From: Flavobacterium okayamense
Lineage (GTDB): Bacteria; Bacteroidota; Bacteroidia; Flavobacteriales; Flavobacteriaceae
DNA length: 64,000 nucleotides
Direction: 5' to 3'
Assembly (NCBI RefSeq): GCF_019702945.1
Contig: NZ_AP024749.1
Coordinates: forward strand, 1,860,001-1,924,000
The notes beneath the pieces were generated by a model, which saw only the letters and a list, made by a program, of their open reading frames with translations, was not told the origin of the DNA and did no database searches. This document shows positions 34,721 through 43,066 of the stretch, one piece after another. How positions within the stretch are numbered: position 1 is the stretch's first letter; each line of letters opens with the position of its first letter. The translations under genes were made by a program, and so were the position numbers.

Positions 34721-35691
34721 TATTCTTCAATATCTACTTGATCTCTTCTTTTCTTTTCTTTATCGGCTTTCTTCTTCATTTTCTTATCCATTTTACTACC
34801 GTTATCTTTTTCAATTCTTACTTCTTGATATTTTTCTGCAAAACGCCATGAAAACCCAACGTTTGCATTTAAAATTGCAGGAGTACTTTTTATGTTTTTA
34901 CCGAAAGAGGCATCTAATTGCATGTTCTTATGAAATAGATAAGCAGCACCAATTCTAAAAACTCCATCTGAATAATAATCACCATTATAACCTTGATTTT
35001 CAATAAATCCAGACCATTGTTGATTGAAACCACGAGTTAAAGTTAAGATATAATTAATACTTGCAAAGTCAGTTCCAATCTTATCATAGGTAATATTGGT
35101 AACTAATACCCAACGTGTACCAAAATGATTTTGTGCAATAATAGTAGCTTTCGGGCTAAAAGATGGTTCTTCAATATTTGAAGGAGCATAGTTAAAAGGA
35201 TTGTCGCCAATACCAAAATTAACACCTGCATAACCAGCTAAAGCAGGAATAAATTGTTTCCATTTGAAGCTGTGATTTGCTTTCCAACTGTATAAGTTTG
35301 GTTTTTCATCAAAATTTTTAAACGGATCGTAAAATAAATATTTTGCTCCTAAAGTTAATTGACGAAAACCACTTCTATTATCATTTATAAATGTTGATGT
35401 GTATTTGTCATTTTGATATTGAATTTCTCCAATTACCTCAAGTTCTTCTTTCCAAACACCATAACGAATGGCTAAATCGGCTAAAAATCCGTTTGCATCA
35501 TAGTTTAACTTGTCATGTGTTTCCGATACATAAGATAAACCAATTTCTGTTTGTATAATTGTTTTACCAACTGAAAAAGCCATCATAGATTTTCCAGGTC
35601 TATTCGAATTAATTTCATCTGTAAATTGGGCAAACTGATTGTTTGTTACAAATAAAAAAGAAAGTACTAAGGCTAATTTGAAAATTTTCAT
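34720..35691 (-). CDS. Outer-membrane beta-barrel protein, phenol-degradation MetA-like family
   Basis: 323 aa with a signal peptide (NNQFAQ). The body shows alternating aromatic beta strands of an outer-membrane barrel (NSNRPGKSMMAFSVGKTIIQTE opening, IGAAYLFHKNMQLDASFGK near the end). The tail is an unusual Lys/Asp-rich stretch (KKMKKKADKEKK), which would sit outside the barrel. The family is called transporter-like in other genomes but is uncharacterised. Translationally coupled to the YghO-like gene behind it. Confidence 0.72.
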   Translation of the reverse strand: MKIFKLALVLSFLFVTNNQFAQFTDEINSNRPGKSMMAFSVGKTIIQTEIGLSYVSETHDKLNYDANGFLADLAIRYGVWKEELEVIGEIQYQNDKYTSTFINDNRSGFRQLTLGAKYLFYDPFKNFDEKPNLYSWKANHSFKWKQFIPALAGYAGVNFGIGDNPFNYAPSNIEEPSFSPKATIIAQNHFGTRWVLVTNITYDKIGTDFASINYILTLTRGFNQQWSGFIENQGYNGDYYSDGVFRIGAAYLFHKNMQLDASFGKNIKSTPAILNANVGFSWRFAEKYQEVRIEKDNGSKMDKKMKKKADKEKKRRDQVDIEE

Positions 35692-35770
35692 AGAATTGAA
35701 TTTGTTCCAAAAATAGCATTTTTATCATAATTTTAAGAAACAATTCTTTCAAATTGAAGTCTATTAATAG

Positions 35771-35778
35771 TATATTTG
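35771..35778 (+). promoter_or_regulatory. -7 promoter box of the DUF4834 gene
   Basis: TATATTTG, 19 bases before the ATG at 35798. Confidence 0.5.
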
Positions 35779-35797
35779 ACTTATAATTGATTGAAAA

Positions 35798-36064
35798 ATG
35801 GAAATGGCCTCGTTTACAGGTTTTCTTAGAACCTTAGTTTACATCGTTTTATTTTATTATTTCTTTAAATTTTTAATGCGACTTTTAGCGCCTATTTTAA
35901 TTCAGAAAACGGCTCAAAAAGTGCATCAAAAAATGGAAGAACAAATGCGAAAGCAACAACAAGCATATCAAAATACTCAATATTCTCAACAAACTGAGCA
36001 AAAAGAAATGCCAAAAGAGAAGAAAAAAGTTGGTGAATATGTAGATTTTGAAGAAATTGAATAA
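35798..36064 (+). CDS. Small single-span membrane protein, DUF4834-like
   Basis: 88 aa. One N-terminal membrane helix (about residues 8-33, LRTLVYIVLFYYFFKFLMRLLAPIL), then a Gln/Lys-rich cytoplasmic helix and the conserved end KKKVGEYVDFEEIE. This short architecture with the VGEYVDFEEI tail is common in Flavobacteriia. Its function is unknown. Start could also be ATG 35804. It precedes the YfhO-like gene by 83 bases on the same strand. Confidence 0.75.
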   Translation: MEMASFTGFLRTLVYIVLFYYFFKFLMRLLAPILIQKTAQKVHQKMEEQMRKQQQAYQNTQYSQQTEQKEMPKEKKKVGEYVDFEEIE

Positions 36065-36147
36065 TTATTAATTCACAAATTTGCCCTAAAGGATATTGGT
36101 TTACCAATATCCTTTTTTTAATTAACTTAGCAACCAAATTATTTTTT

Positions 36148-38592
36148 ATGCAAAAGTTAAAATCGTTTTGGCCTCATGGCTTAGCTATAATTGGTTTTGT
36201 AATTGTAGCCTTAATTTATTTTTATCCAGTTTTAGAAGGAAAAGTAATATTTCAATCAGATATTGCGCAATATACAGGGATGGCTAAAGAGCAAAATGAT
36301 TTTCGCGCAGAAAATAATGAAGAACCGTATTGGACAAATAGTGCGTTTGGTGGAATGCCAACGTATCAACTAGGTGCGCAATATCCACATAACTATGTAA
36401 AGAAATTAGATTCAGTATTGCGATTTTTACCGCGTCCTGCTGATTATTTGTTTCTATATTTCTTAGGGTTCTATATTTTATTAATGGTGTTGAAAATTGA
36501 TCCACTTAAAGCTTTCTTTGGAGCTTTAGCTTTTGGTTTTTCAACCTATTTAATCATTATTTTAGGAGTAGGACACAATGCAAAAGCGCATGCAATTGCC
36601 TATTTTCCTATGGTTTTAGCAGGAGTTTTATTGGTTTTTCAAAAAAGATATTGGTTAGGAGGAATTTTAACAATGCTAGCAGCAGCTTTGGAAATTCAAG
36701 CCAATCACTTCCAAATGACGTATTACTTATTGTTGTTATTGATCGTAGTTGGAATTTATTTATCAATTCAATTCATAAAAGAAAAACAATTCAAAGAATT
36801 AGCGAAAATAATAGGTGTTTTTGTTATTACAGGAATTCTTGCCATTGGCGCAAACGCTACGAATTTAATGGCAACTTCAGAATATGCTAAATTTTCTACA
36901 AGAAGTAAGAGTGAATTAACTTTTAACGAAGATGGTTCGCCTAAGACTTCTGACAATGCTATGAGTTATGATTACATAACCGAATATAGTTATGGAAAAG
37001 CCGAAAGTTTAAATTTAATTGCACCACGTTTATTTGGCGGTTCTAATAGTGAAGATTTAGGAACCGATTCTGAAATGTTTCAATTTATTACGCGACAAGG
37101 AGTACCACCTTATGAAGCTGCCGATATTGTAAAGCAAATGCCTACGTATTGGGGTGATCAACCTATTGTTGCTGCGCCTGCTTATGTAGGTATCGTTGTT
37201 TTTTTCTTTTTTGTATTGTCATTATTTATTTCGGATAATAGAAAATTGAAAATGGCATTGCTTTCAGGAGTAATTCTGTCATTATTACTGTCTTGGGGTA
37301 AAAACTTTTCTATTTTAACTGATTTCTTTATCGATTATGTTCCAATGTATAATAAATTTAGAGCGGTTTCGTCTATTCAAGTAATTTTAGAAATGTGTAT
37401 TCCTGCTTTAGCAATTTTGGGAATGTATCAATTCTTTAAAATTGAAGATAAAAAGCAACAATTTACCATTTTATGGAAATCAGGAGCTGTCGTTTTTGGT
37501 TTACTTGTTTTATTGTTTGTTTTTAAAGGAATGTTTGATTTTGCTGGAGGAAGCGATGATTACTATAATGACGCATACGGACCTGAATTTACACGTGCAT
37601 TGCGAGAAGATAGGAAGTCAATGTATACAGGTGATGTGCTGCGTTCTATGGGATTTGTGTTAGCAGTTTTTGGAACATTATATTTGGTGACAAAAGAAAA
37701 ACTGAAAGTAACCAATGCCGTAATTATTGCTGGAGTTTTGATGGTTGCCGATTTGTTTCTTATTGACAAAAACTATGTAAACAAAGAAGATTTTGTTTCA
37801 AAAAGAGAAATGGATCAACCTTTTCAAGCAACACAAGCCGATAAACAAATTCTTGAAGATAAATCTGTTTACCGCGTTTTTGATGCTGAAGGACATATGA
37901 GAAGTGCTCGTGCTTCTTATTTTCATAATTCTATTGGCGGTTATCATGCTGCAAAGCCAAGAAGAATGCAACAATTGTTTGATTACCAAATTGCAAATAA
38001 CAACGTACGTATTTTAAATATGTTAAATGTAAAATACATAATTAGACGTGATAATGAAGGGCAGCAAATTGTTTTAGAAAACCCTGCTGCTAATGGAAAT
38101 GCTTGGTTTGTAGAGAAAGTAAAAGTGGTTAATACTGCAGATGAAGAAATGAAAGCATTAGACGAATTGGATACTAAGAATGAAGCAACTATTTTTCAGA
38201 TAATGAATAGTGTTAAAGAAAATAGTTTAACATCTTATTCTAAGCATTTTTTTAGAAATCAAGAATATAAAAAAGATTCATTAGCTTCAATTCAATTAGA
38301 AGTTTATAAACCAAATTATTTAAAATATACATCTAATAATTCAAATGATGGTTTTGCAGTTTTTTCTGAAATGTATTACAAAAATGGTTGGAAAGCAACT
38401 ATAGATGGTAAGTCAACACAAATTTACAATGTTGATTATGTGTTGCGTGGTTTACAAGTTCCAGCTGGAAAACACACGATAGAGTTTACATTTGAACCAG
38501 AAGTTATTGCTACAGGAAGTAAGATATCATTGGGAAGTTCAGTTTTAATGTTGTTACTCATAGGTTTCGGAGTTTACAAAATGAAAGAATAA
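36148..38592 (+). CDS. YfhO-family polytopic membrane protein
   Basis: 814 aa with about 12-13 membrane segments in the first 560 residues and one at the end. The periplasmic loops carry features of YfhO-type putative glycosyltransferases: FQSDIAQYTGM near residue 40 with an acidic pair, and FGGMPTYQLG. The C-terminal soluble domain (about 590-780) ends in GWKATIDGKSTQIYNVDYVLRG, typical for the family. YfhO homologues are implicated in sugar transfer to teichoic acids or other glycans. Here the acceptor is unknown. Closed by a terminator. Confidence 0.85.
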   Translation: MQKLKSFWPHGLAIIGFVIVALIYFYPVLEGKVIFQSDIAQYTGMAKEQNDFRAENNEEPYWTNSAFGGMPTYQLGAQYPHNYVKKLDSVLRFLPRPADYLFLYFLGFYILLMVLKIDPLKAFFGALAFGFSTYLIIILGVGHNAKAHAIAYFPMVLAGVLLVFQKRYWLGGILTMLAAALEIQANHFQMTYYLLLLLIVVGIYLSIQFIKEKQFKELAKIIGVFVITGILAIGANATNLMATSEYAKFSTRSKSELTFNEDGSPKTSDNAMSYDYITEYSYGKAESLNLIAPRLFGGSNSEDLGTDSEMFQFITRQGVPPYEAADIVKQMPTYWGDQPIVAAPAYVGIVVFFFFVLSLFISDNRKLKMALLSGVILSLLLSWGKNFSILTDFFIDYVPMYNKFRAVSSIQVILEMCIPALAILGMYQFFKIEDKKQQFTILWKSGAVVFGLLVLLFVFKGMFDFAGGSDDYYNDAYGPEFTRALREDRKSMYTGDVLRSMGFVLAVFGTLYLVTKEKLKVTNAVIIAGVLMVADLFLIDKNYVNKEDFVSKREMDQPFQATQADKQILEDKSVYRVFDAEGHMRSARASYFHNSIGGYHAAKPRRMQQLFDYQIANNNVRILNMLNVKYIIRRDNEGQQIVLENPAANGNAWFVEKVKVVNTADEEMKALDELDTKNEATIFQIMNSVKENSLTSYSKHFFRNQEYKKDSLASIQLEVYKPNYLKYTSNNSNDGFAVFSEMYYKNGWKATIDGKSTQIYNVDYVLRGLQVPAGKHTIEFTFEPEVIATGSKISLGSSVLMLLLIGFGVYKMKE

Positions 38593-38628
38593 AAAAAGAG
38601 GTAATCAAAGTTGATTACCTCTTTTTCA
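38593..38628. terminator. Hairpin terminator after the YfhO-like gene
   Basis: AAAAGAGGTAATCAA (38595-38609) pairs perfectly with TTGATTACCTCTTTT (38611-38625). Confidence 0.85.
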
Positions 38629-38653
38629 GTTTTATGGAGACTTATATAATTCT

Positions 38654-39199
38654 TTACTTAGCAGAAGTGTAAGTTGTAGTTACAATAGTATCGCTATCTT
38701 TATCATAAGTGTCAATTACTAAATTACCAGCTGCATCAAAATGGGCAATAGATGTAGCTCCTTTATTTACAAAAATATAGTGATTGTCACTTGTCTTTCT
38801 CATTAGTCCATTATTTACACCTTTACCTCCATGAAAAGTATATCCATTAGCGTTTCTTTTCAACTCATATTTGATTCCATCGTTCATGTAATATGCTGAG
38901 CGATCAACATCTACATATTTTACATCACCATCAACGGCAACACTAGTAGTTTCAACAACTTCAACAGGGTTTGTAGTTACTTGAGGCATATTTTTTCCGT
39001 TTTTCCCATGTCTCTTAGTTTCATCAACTTTAACATCTTGAAATTCCTTTGTAACGACTTTTTTCTCTACTTCTTTAACGCCTTTAGAGTCTTTTACTTT
39101 TGTAACTTCAGTCTTGGTTTCACTTTTAACATTTAAATTTTGAGCATACATTCCTGTACTCATTACAATTAAAGCGGTTGTTATTATAAACTTTTTCAT
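38654..39199 (-). CDS. Secreted hypothetical protein, repetitive and lysine-rich
   Basis: 181 aa from the ATG at 39199 (MKKFIITTALIV); the frame extends a further ten codons upstream without signal-peptide logic. Signal peptide ends at MYAQ. The N-terminal third is a Lys/Glu/Val-rich stretch (KTEVTKVKDSKGVKEVEKK). The C-terminal part is a small beta domain (YYMNDGIKYELKRNANGYTF). I do not recognise a family. It is transcribed divergently from the glycosyltransferase gene. Confidence 0.68.
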   Translation of the reverse strand: MKKFIITTALIVMSTGMYAQNLNVKSETKTEVTKVKDSKGVKEVEKKVVTKEFQDVKVDETKRHGKNGKNMPQVTTNPVEVVETTSVAVDGDVKYVDVDRSAYYMNDGIKYELKRNANGYTFHGGKGVNNGLMRKTSDNHYIFVNKGATSIAHFDAAGNLVIDTYDKDSDTIVTTTYTSAK

Positions 39200-39311
39200 A
39201 GCAATTTGTTTTTTAAGATTATGATACAAAGTTAAGTTGTCAACTATAGCTTCGTGTTATCGAATTTTTTGAAAGTTTTATAGAATTTTCATTTTTACCC
39301 TATAAACCCTT

Positions 39312-39319
39312 TATATTTG
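39312..39319 (+). promoter_or_regulatory. -7 promoter box of the glycosyltransferase gene
   Basis: TATATTTG ends seven bases before the TTG start codon at 39327. No ATG lies between the box and the conserved N-terminus, so the gene is probably leaderless with a TTG start. Confidence 0.5.
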
Positions 39320-39326
39320 TGTTCTC

Positions 39327-40613
39327 TTGGAAACGAAAAAGAAAATATTAATTATTACCTATTATTGGCCACCAGCTGGTGGACCAGGTGTGCAACGTTG
39401 GTTGAAGTTTGTAAAATATTTACCCGAATTTAGTATTGAACCTCATGTTTATATTCCCGAAAACCCAAACTATCCTTTGCAAGACGAAAAATTAATAAGT
39501 GAAGTTTCTAATCAAGCAGTTGTCATCAAACAAAAGATTAAAGAACCTTATGGATTGGCTTCAATATTTTCAAATGGAAAAGCAAAGAAGATTAGTTCGG
39601 GAATTATTTCTGAAAATAAAAAACAATCTTTTATTGAAAAAGTCATGCTTTGGGTCAGAGGAAATCTATTTATTCCTGATGCACGAGTATTATGGGTAAA
39701 ACCTTCGGTTGATTTTTTGAAAAAGTATATAGTAGAAAACCATATTGAAACTATTATAACAACTGGTCCGCCTCATAGTTTGCATTTGATTGGTTTACAA
39801 TTAAAAAAAGAATTAAATATTCATTGGATTACCGATTTTAGAGATCCTTGGACAACTATTGGTTATCATAACAAATTGAAATTAAGTAATTGGGCAGCTA
39901 AAAAACATAAAACATTAGAAAAAGAAGTTTTAAATACTTGTGATGAAGTTATTGTAACTTCACCAACAACTAAAAAAGAATTTGAAGTAATTACACCTAA
40001 GCCGATTTCGGTTATAACCAATGGATATGATGTTGAAAGAGTAGAGAAGAAGCAAATGGATGAAAAGTTTACATTGGCACATATTGGTTCTTTACTTTCA
40101 GAAAGAAATCCGCAAATTTTATGGGAAGCGATAAATGAATTAATTCAAGAGAATGAAACTTTTGCTAATTTGTTTGAATTAAAGTTAATTGGGGCAGTAA
40201 GTGAAGATGTTTTGGGCTTAATAAAAAAATATGGAATTGATACTTTTGTTAATCATTTAGGTTATGTTTCCCATGAAGAAGCTTTACAGCAACAAAGATG
40301 CTCGCAAGCTTTATTGTTAATTGAAATAAATTCTAAAGAAACAGAATGCATCATCCCTGGAAAAGTTTTTGAATATATAGTTTCTGAAAGGCCTATAATT
40401 GCTATTGGGCCTGAAAAAGCTGATTTTGCTTCAATACTTAAAGAAACTAATACTGGTAAGTTCTTTACCTATTACGATAAAGAATTGATTAAAAAACACA
40501 TTTTAGAGCTTTTTAATGTATTTTTAAAAGATGAATTAAAAGTCAATGCTGTTGGACTTCAAAAATACAGTAGAAAAGCTTTAACTAGTGAATTAGCAAG
40601 TTTGTTAAAATAA
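39327..40613 (+). CDS. Glycosyltransferase, GT4-like (GT-B fold)
   Basis: 428 aa. The N-terminus KKKILIITYYWPPAGGPGVQRW is the conserved start of a Bacteroidota glycosyltransferase family, so the TTG at 39327 must be close to the true start. The acceptor half runs to about residue 200 (ITTGPPHSLHLIGL, WITDFRDPWT). The donor half holds LAHIGSLLSERNP, and IPGKVFEYIVSERPIIAIG, the nucleotide-sugar region of GT-B enzymes. It should transfer a sugar in surface polysaccharide or glycolipid synthesis; no cluster surrounds it. Confidence 0.85.
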   Translation: METKKKILIITYYWPPAGGPGVQRWLKFVKYLPEFSIEPHVYIPENPNYPLQDEKLISEVSNQAVVIKQKIKEPYGLASIFSNGKAKKISSGIISENKKQSFIEKVMLWVRGNLFIPDARVLWVKPSVDFLKKYIVENHIETIITTGPPHSLHLIGLQLKKELNIHWITDFRDPWTTIGYHNKLKLSNWAAKKHKTLEKEVLNTCDEVIVTSPTTKKEFEVITPKPISVITNGYDVERVEKKQMDEKFTLAHIGSLLSERNPQILWEAINELIQENETFANLFELKLIGAVSEDVLGLIKKYGIDTFVNHLGYVSHEEALQQQRCSQALLLIEINSKETECIIPGKVFEYIVSERPIIAIGPEKADFASILKETNTGKFFTYYDKELIKKHILELFNVFLKDELKVNAVGLQKYSRKALTSELASLLK

Positions 40614-40645
40614 AAATCCTGCTTCGCAAATGCTCCACAGGATTT
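40614..40645. terminator. Hairpin between glycosyltransferase and the convergent gene
   Basis: AAATCCTG (40614-40621) pairs with CAGGATTT (40638-40645). The T-tail is weak, so this is a modest terminator. Confidence 0.5.
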
Positions 40646-40681
40646 CAAAACAAACTAACCAACCAAAATCATTATGACTTT

Positions 40682-41398
40682 TTATCTTTTAGATTTATCT
40701 TTTGATAATTCTCGTTCTTCTTTTTTGATTTCAACTACATCGCTTTCATCCATTTTAACTTTTGTTCCATCAGTTCTGTAGTAATAGAAATCATTATCGT
40801 TGTAATCATTACCACTTTCATATCCATAATCGCTACCATAAGTACTTGAAGGGCTGTAATGATTGTTAGTAGGCATGTAAGTGTAACCGTGGTTACTAGC
40901 GTTAACAAAACCTCTAATATCAATAATTCTACCTCTACGATCATATATGATATGTAAACCACCTACTTGTCTAAGAGCAAAGCTGTTGTAACTCATATAA
41001 ACCGATCCAACTCTTTTAACTCTACCGTAAGCATCATAATTGATATAAACATTACCAACTCTTCTCACGCGGCCTTTATAATCATGTTCTACTCGTACAC
41101 CTCTGTTTGCAGGGCCATAATAACCGTAAGCATTTCCTCTTGGTGCTCCGTAAGTTCCATTTGTTCTTGGTCTAGGACCAGCTGTTGTTGTAACAGTATT
41201 AAAATCGAATTCTCCATTAGGGAAAATCATAAATTCAATTCCTCTTTCCATAAATACGATAGGCTCTGCATATCGGTAATCAACAGGAGTGAAGTGTCTT
41301 CTATCAACATCATCAAAAACCTTTTCTGCTGATGCTTTTACCATATTTGTTCCTAAAAGTAGAACTAAGGCACTCAATACTAAAGTAATTTTTTTCAT
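40682..41398 (-). CDS. Secreted protein with YD-like repeats
   Basis: 238 aa with a signal peptide (GTNMVKASA). The middle holds at least four imperfect units of about 15 residues of the form Y-D-x-x-GR-V-x-x-VG: HDYKGRVRRVGNVYINY, DAYGRVKRVGSVYMSY, NSFALRQVGGLHIIY, DRRGRIIDIRG. These would form a small beta structure and resemble the YD repeats of Rhs-type proteins in miniature. A Tyr/Asn/Asp-rich stretch (about 175-215) and a very charged tail follow. Function unknown; it is transcribed alone. Confidence 0.72.
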   Translation of the reverse strand: MKKITLVLSALVLLLGTNMVKASAEKVFDDVDRRHFTPVDYRYAEPIVFMERGIEFMIFPNGEFDFNTVTTTAGPRPRTNGTYGAPRGNAYGYYGPANRGVRVEHDYKGRVRRVGNVYINYDAYGRVKRVGSVYMSYNSFALRQVGGLHIIYDRRGRIIDIRGFVNASNHGYTYMPTNNHYSPSSTYGSDYGYESGNDYNDNDFYYYRTDGTKVKMDESDVVEIKKEERELSKDKSKR

Positions 41399-41537
41399 AA
41401 TACATCAATTTAAGGTTAAACATTCAACATTGTTTTTATTTTAAAACTTTGTTGCTTGATTAAGTATAACCAATTTGCGTGCCAAAAAAATAATTACTTT
41501 AAAATTTAATTGCAAGTAGTTGATTTTTAGTAAAATA

Positions 41538-41566
41538 AAAAAAGAGAAGCATTGCTTCTCTTTTAA
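41538..41566. terminator. Hairpin terminator of the DUF2752 operon
   Basis: AAAAGAGAAGC (41540-41550) pairs with GCTTCTCTTTT (41554-41564) around a three-base loop. Confidence 0.85.
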
Positions 41567-41589
41567 AAAAATAATTATATGGTAAATGA

Positions 41590-41919
41590 TTAACCTAATA
41601 ATTCTCTAATTTTTTCTTGCATTAATTCTTGATCTTGCATTCCTTCCAAACCAACAAGAGAGAACATAAAAATCATGTAAGCTAGCCAAATAGCACTTAA
41701 AATAATTCCAATTATACAAAGTACTCTACCTATTTTTAAATTATTATAATTAGAATACATTTCTGGATTTTCATTATAAAGCTTCATGTCTTTGTTGGCC
41801 ATCATTAACCCAACACCACCTGCTATTAATCCAATAATTCCGTAACAACAACAAGTTACGATTGAAACAATCCCTAAAATTAGGACTGTTGTAGCATTTG
41901 GTAATTTTTGATTTTGCAT
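41590..41919 (-). CDS. Small membrane protein with CCC motif (DUF4190-like)
   Basis: 109 aa with two membrane segments. The first contains a run of three cysteines (IVSIVTCCCYGIIGLIAGGVG). Between them lies a short hydrophilic loop (NKDMKLYNENPEMYSNY). This corresponds to small two-helix proteins usually described as CCC-motif membrane proteins in Flavobacteriia; the role is unknown. It is encoded 18 bases behind the DUF2752 gene. Confidence 0.78.
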   Translation of the reverse strand: MQNQKLPNATTVLILGIVSIVTCCCYGIIGLIAGGVGLMMANKDMKLYNENPEMYSNYNNLKIGRVLCIIGIILSAIWLAYMIFMFSLVGLEGMQDQELMQEKIRELLG

Positions 41920-41937
41920 AATATTTAGTTTTAAGAG

Positions 41938-42213
41938 TTAGAAATACATTTTTATAGCGTAAGAAACAATCATAACTATTAAATTGAGAATTGCTAAACT
42001 AATTACAATTCTTGTATAGTTTCTTGATTTGTCAATTAAATGAAGGAAAATAAATAAGAATAAAATTACCAAAGTGTAAATAGGAGGATACATTTTAAAA
42101 GCTTCAACAAATTCACCTTTTAAAAGTAAAACAAAAGCTCTTTGCGTGCCGCAACCTAGGCATTCTATTCCAAATAGTTTTTTACTCATACATGGTAACA
42201 TGTATTCTTCCAT
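41938..42213 (-). CDS. DUF2752 membrane protein
   Basis: 91 aa. The conserved motif GIECLGCGTQRAF and a following membrane segment pair define DUF2752. Three hydrophobic stretches are visible. Start could be the ATG at 42213 or the ATG four codons in (MLPCMSKKLFG). Cysteine-rich and uncharacterised; regularly found next to CCC-motif proteins, as here. It is divergent from the small gene at 42301. Confidence 0.8.
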   Translation of the reverse strand: MEEYMLPCMSKKLFGIECLGCGTQRAFVLLLKGEFVEAFKMYPPIYTLVILFLFIFLHLIDKSRNYTRIVISLAILNLIVMIVSYAIKMYF

Positions 42214-42281
42214 AACTTATGAAGTGTTTCGATACGCAATTTTACAAAAAATATATAAGTTAGCAAATGTTTTTAGTTTAT

Positions 42282-42289
42282 TATATTTG
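42282..42289 (+). promoter_or_regulatory. -7 promoter box of the Smr-protein operon
   Basis: TATATTTG, eleven bases before the ATG at 42301. Its position supports the 59-codon gene as the first of the operon. Confidence 0.5.
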
Positions 42290-42300
42290 ATAAAATTTAA

Positions 42301-42480
42301 ATGATGAAGTGGTTAATTAATATTCTTTTTTTAAGTTGTGGTTTTGTTGCTTTTTGGGAACAAAGTAAACCTAATCCGAATAAAATTTTAATGATAATTT
42401 GTATGTTTATTTTTGGGGTAGGGTTGTACAGATTGATGAAAAAAATACCAAGTAAAGACGAAAAAAATCATGACGAATAA
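42301..42480 (+). CDS. Small two-helix membrane protein, 59 aa
   Basis: An open frame of 59 codons from ATG-ATG at 42301. It has two hydrophobic helices (WLINILFLSCGFVAFW at about 4-19 and ILMIICMFIFGVGLYRLM at about 29-46) and a charged tail (KKIPSKDEKNHDE). A promoter box lies directly upstream, and its stop overlaps the start of the Smr gene by 11 bases, the arrangement of a coupled operon. This is good evidence that it is real. I do not recognise the family. Confidence 0.75.
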   Translation: MMKWLINILFLSCGFVAFWEQSKPNPNKILMIICMFIFGVGLYRLMKKIPSKDEKNHDE

Positions 42481-43033
42481 ATTTGAAATAGGAGATAAGG
42501 TTGCTGTTTTAGATGATGCTATTGAGGGTATTGTTACGAGAATACAAAACAATCAAATTTCTATTAAAACTAGCGATGATTTTGAGATGACATTTTTTGT
42601 CAACGAATTAGTTAAATTAAACAATTCTAATGAGTTAGGTAATTTATTTTCAAGTAAAAGTATAGGTGAGGTTTTAAAAGAAAAATCAACTCCAAAAAAG
42701 CATAAAATTAATACTGAAAAGCGTTCAAAAAAAGACGAGTTTGTACTTGAAGTTGATTTACATATTGAAAAATTAGTACCTTCTATTAAGGGTTTGTCAA
42801 ATTTTGATATGCTAAATATTCAGATGGATGAGGTGAAAAGAAAGGTAGAATTTTGTCTCAAAAATAGGTTGCCAAAAATGGTTCTTATTCATGGCGTTGG
42901 GGAAGGTGTTTTAAAGACCGAAATTGATTTTTTCTTAGGAAGATATGATAATCTTGTTTTTCAAGATGCAAGTTATAGAAAGTATGGTTTGGGCGCTACC
43001 GAAGTTTATTTCAAGCAGAATATAAACAAATAA
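42470..43033 (+). CDS. Smr-domain protein
   Basis: 187 aa. Residues about 1-50 are a small KOW/SH3-like beta region (KFEIGDKVAVLDDAIEGIV), then a Lys-rich linker, then an Smr domain (about 85-185) with VDLHIE and the catalytic-type loop LIHGVGEGVLKTEI. Smr domains, first seen at the end of MutS2, are nucleases or bind stalled-ribosome complexes. In Bacteroidota this DUF2027-plus-Smr arrangement is common and uncharacterised. Overlaps the small membrane gene upstream. Confidence 0.87.
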   Translation: MTNKFEIGDKVAVLDDAIEGIVTRIQNNQISIKTSDDFEMTFFVNELVKLNNSNELGNLFSSKSIGEVLKEKSTPKKHKINTEKRSKKDEFVLEVDLHIEKLVPSIKGLSNFDMLNIQMDEVKRKVEFCLKNRLPKMVLIHGVGEGVLKTEIDFFLGRYDNLVFQDASYRKYGLGATEVYFKQNINK

Positions 43034-43062
43034 AAAAGCAATGTTTAACATTGCTTTTTTTT
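43032..43062. terminator. Hairpin terminator between Smr gene and convergent lipoprotein gene
   Basis: AAAAAAGCAATGTT (43032-43045) pairs with AACATTGCTTTTTT (43047-43060). Confidence 0.85.
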
Positions 43063-43066
43063 ATGA

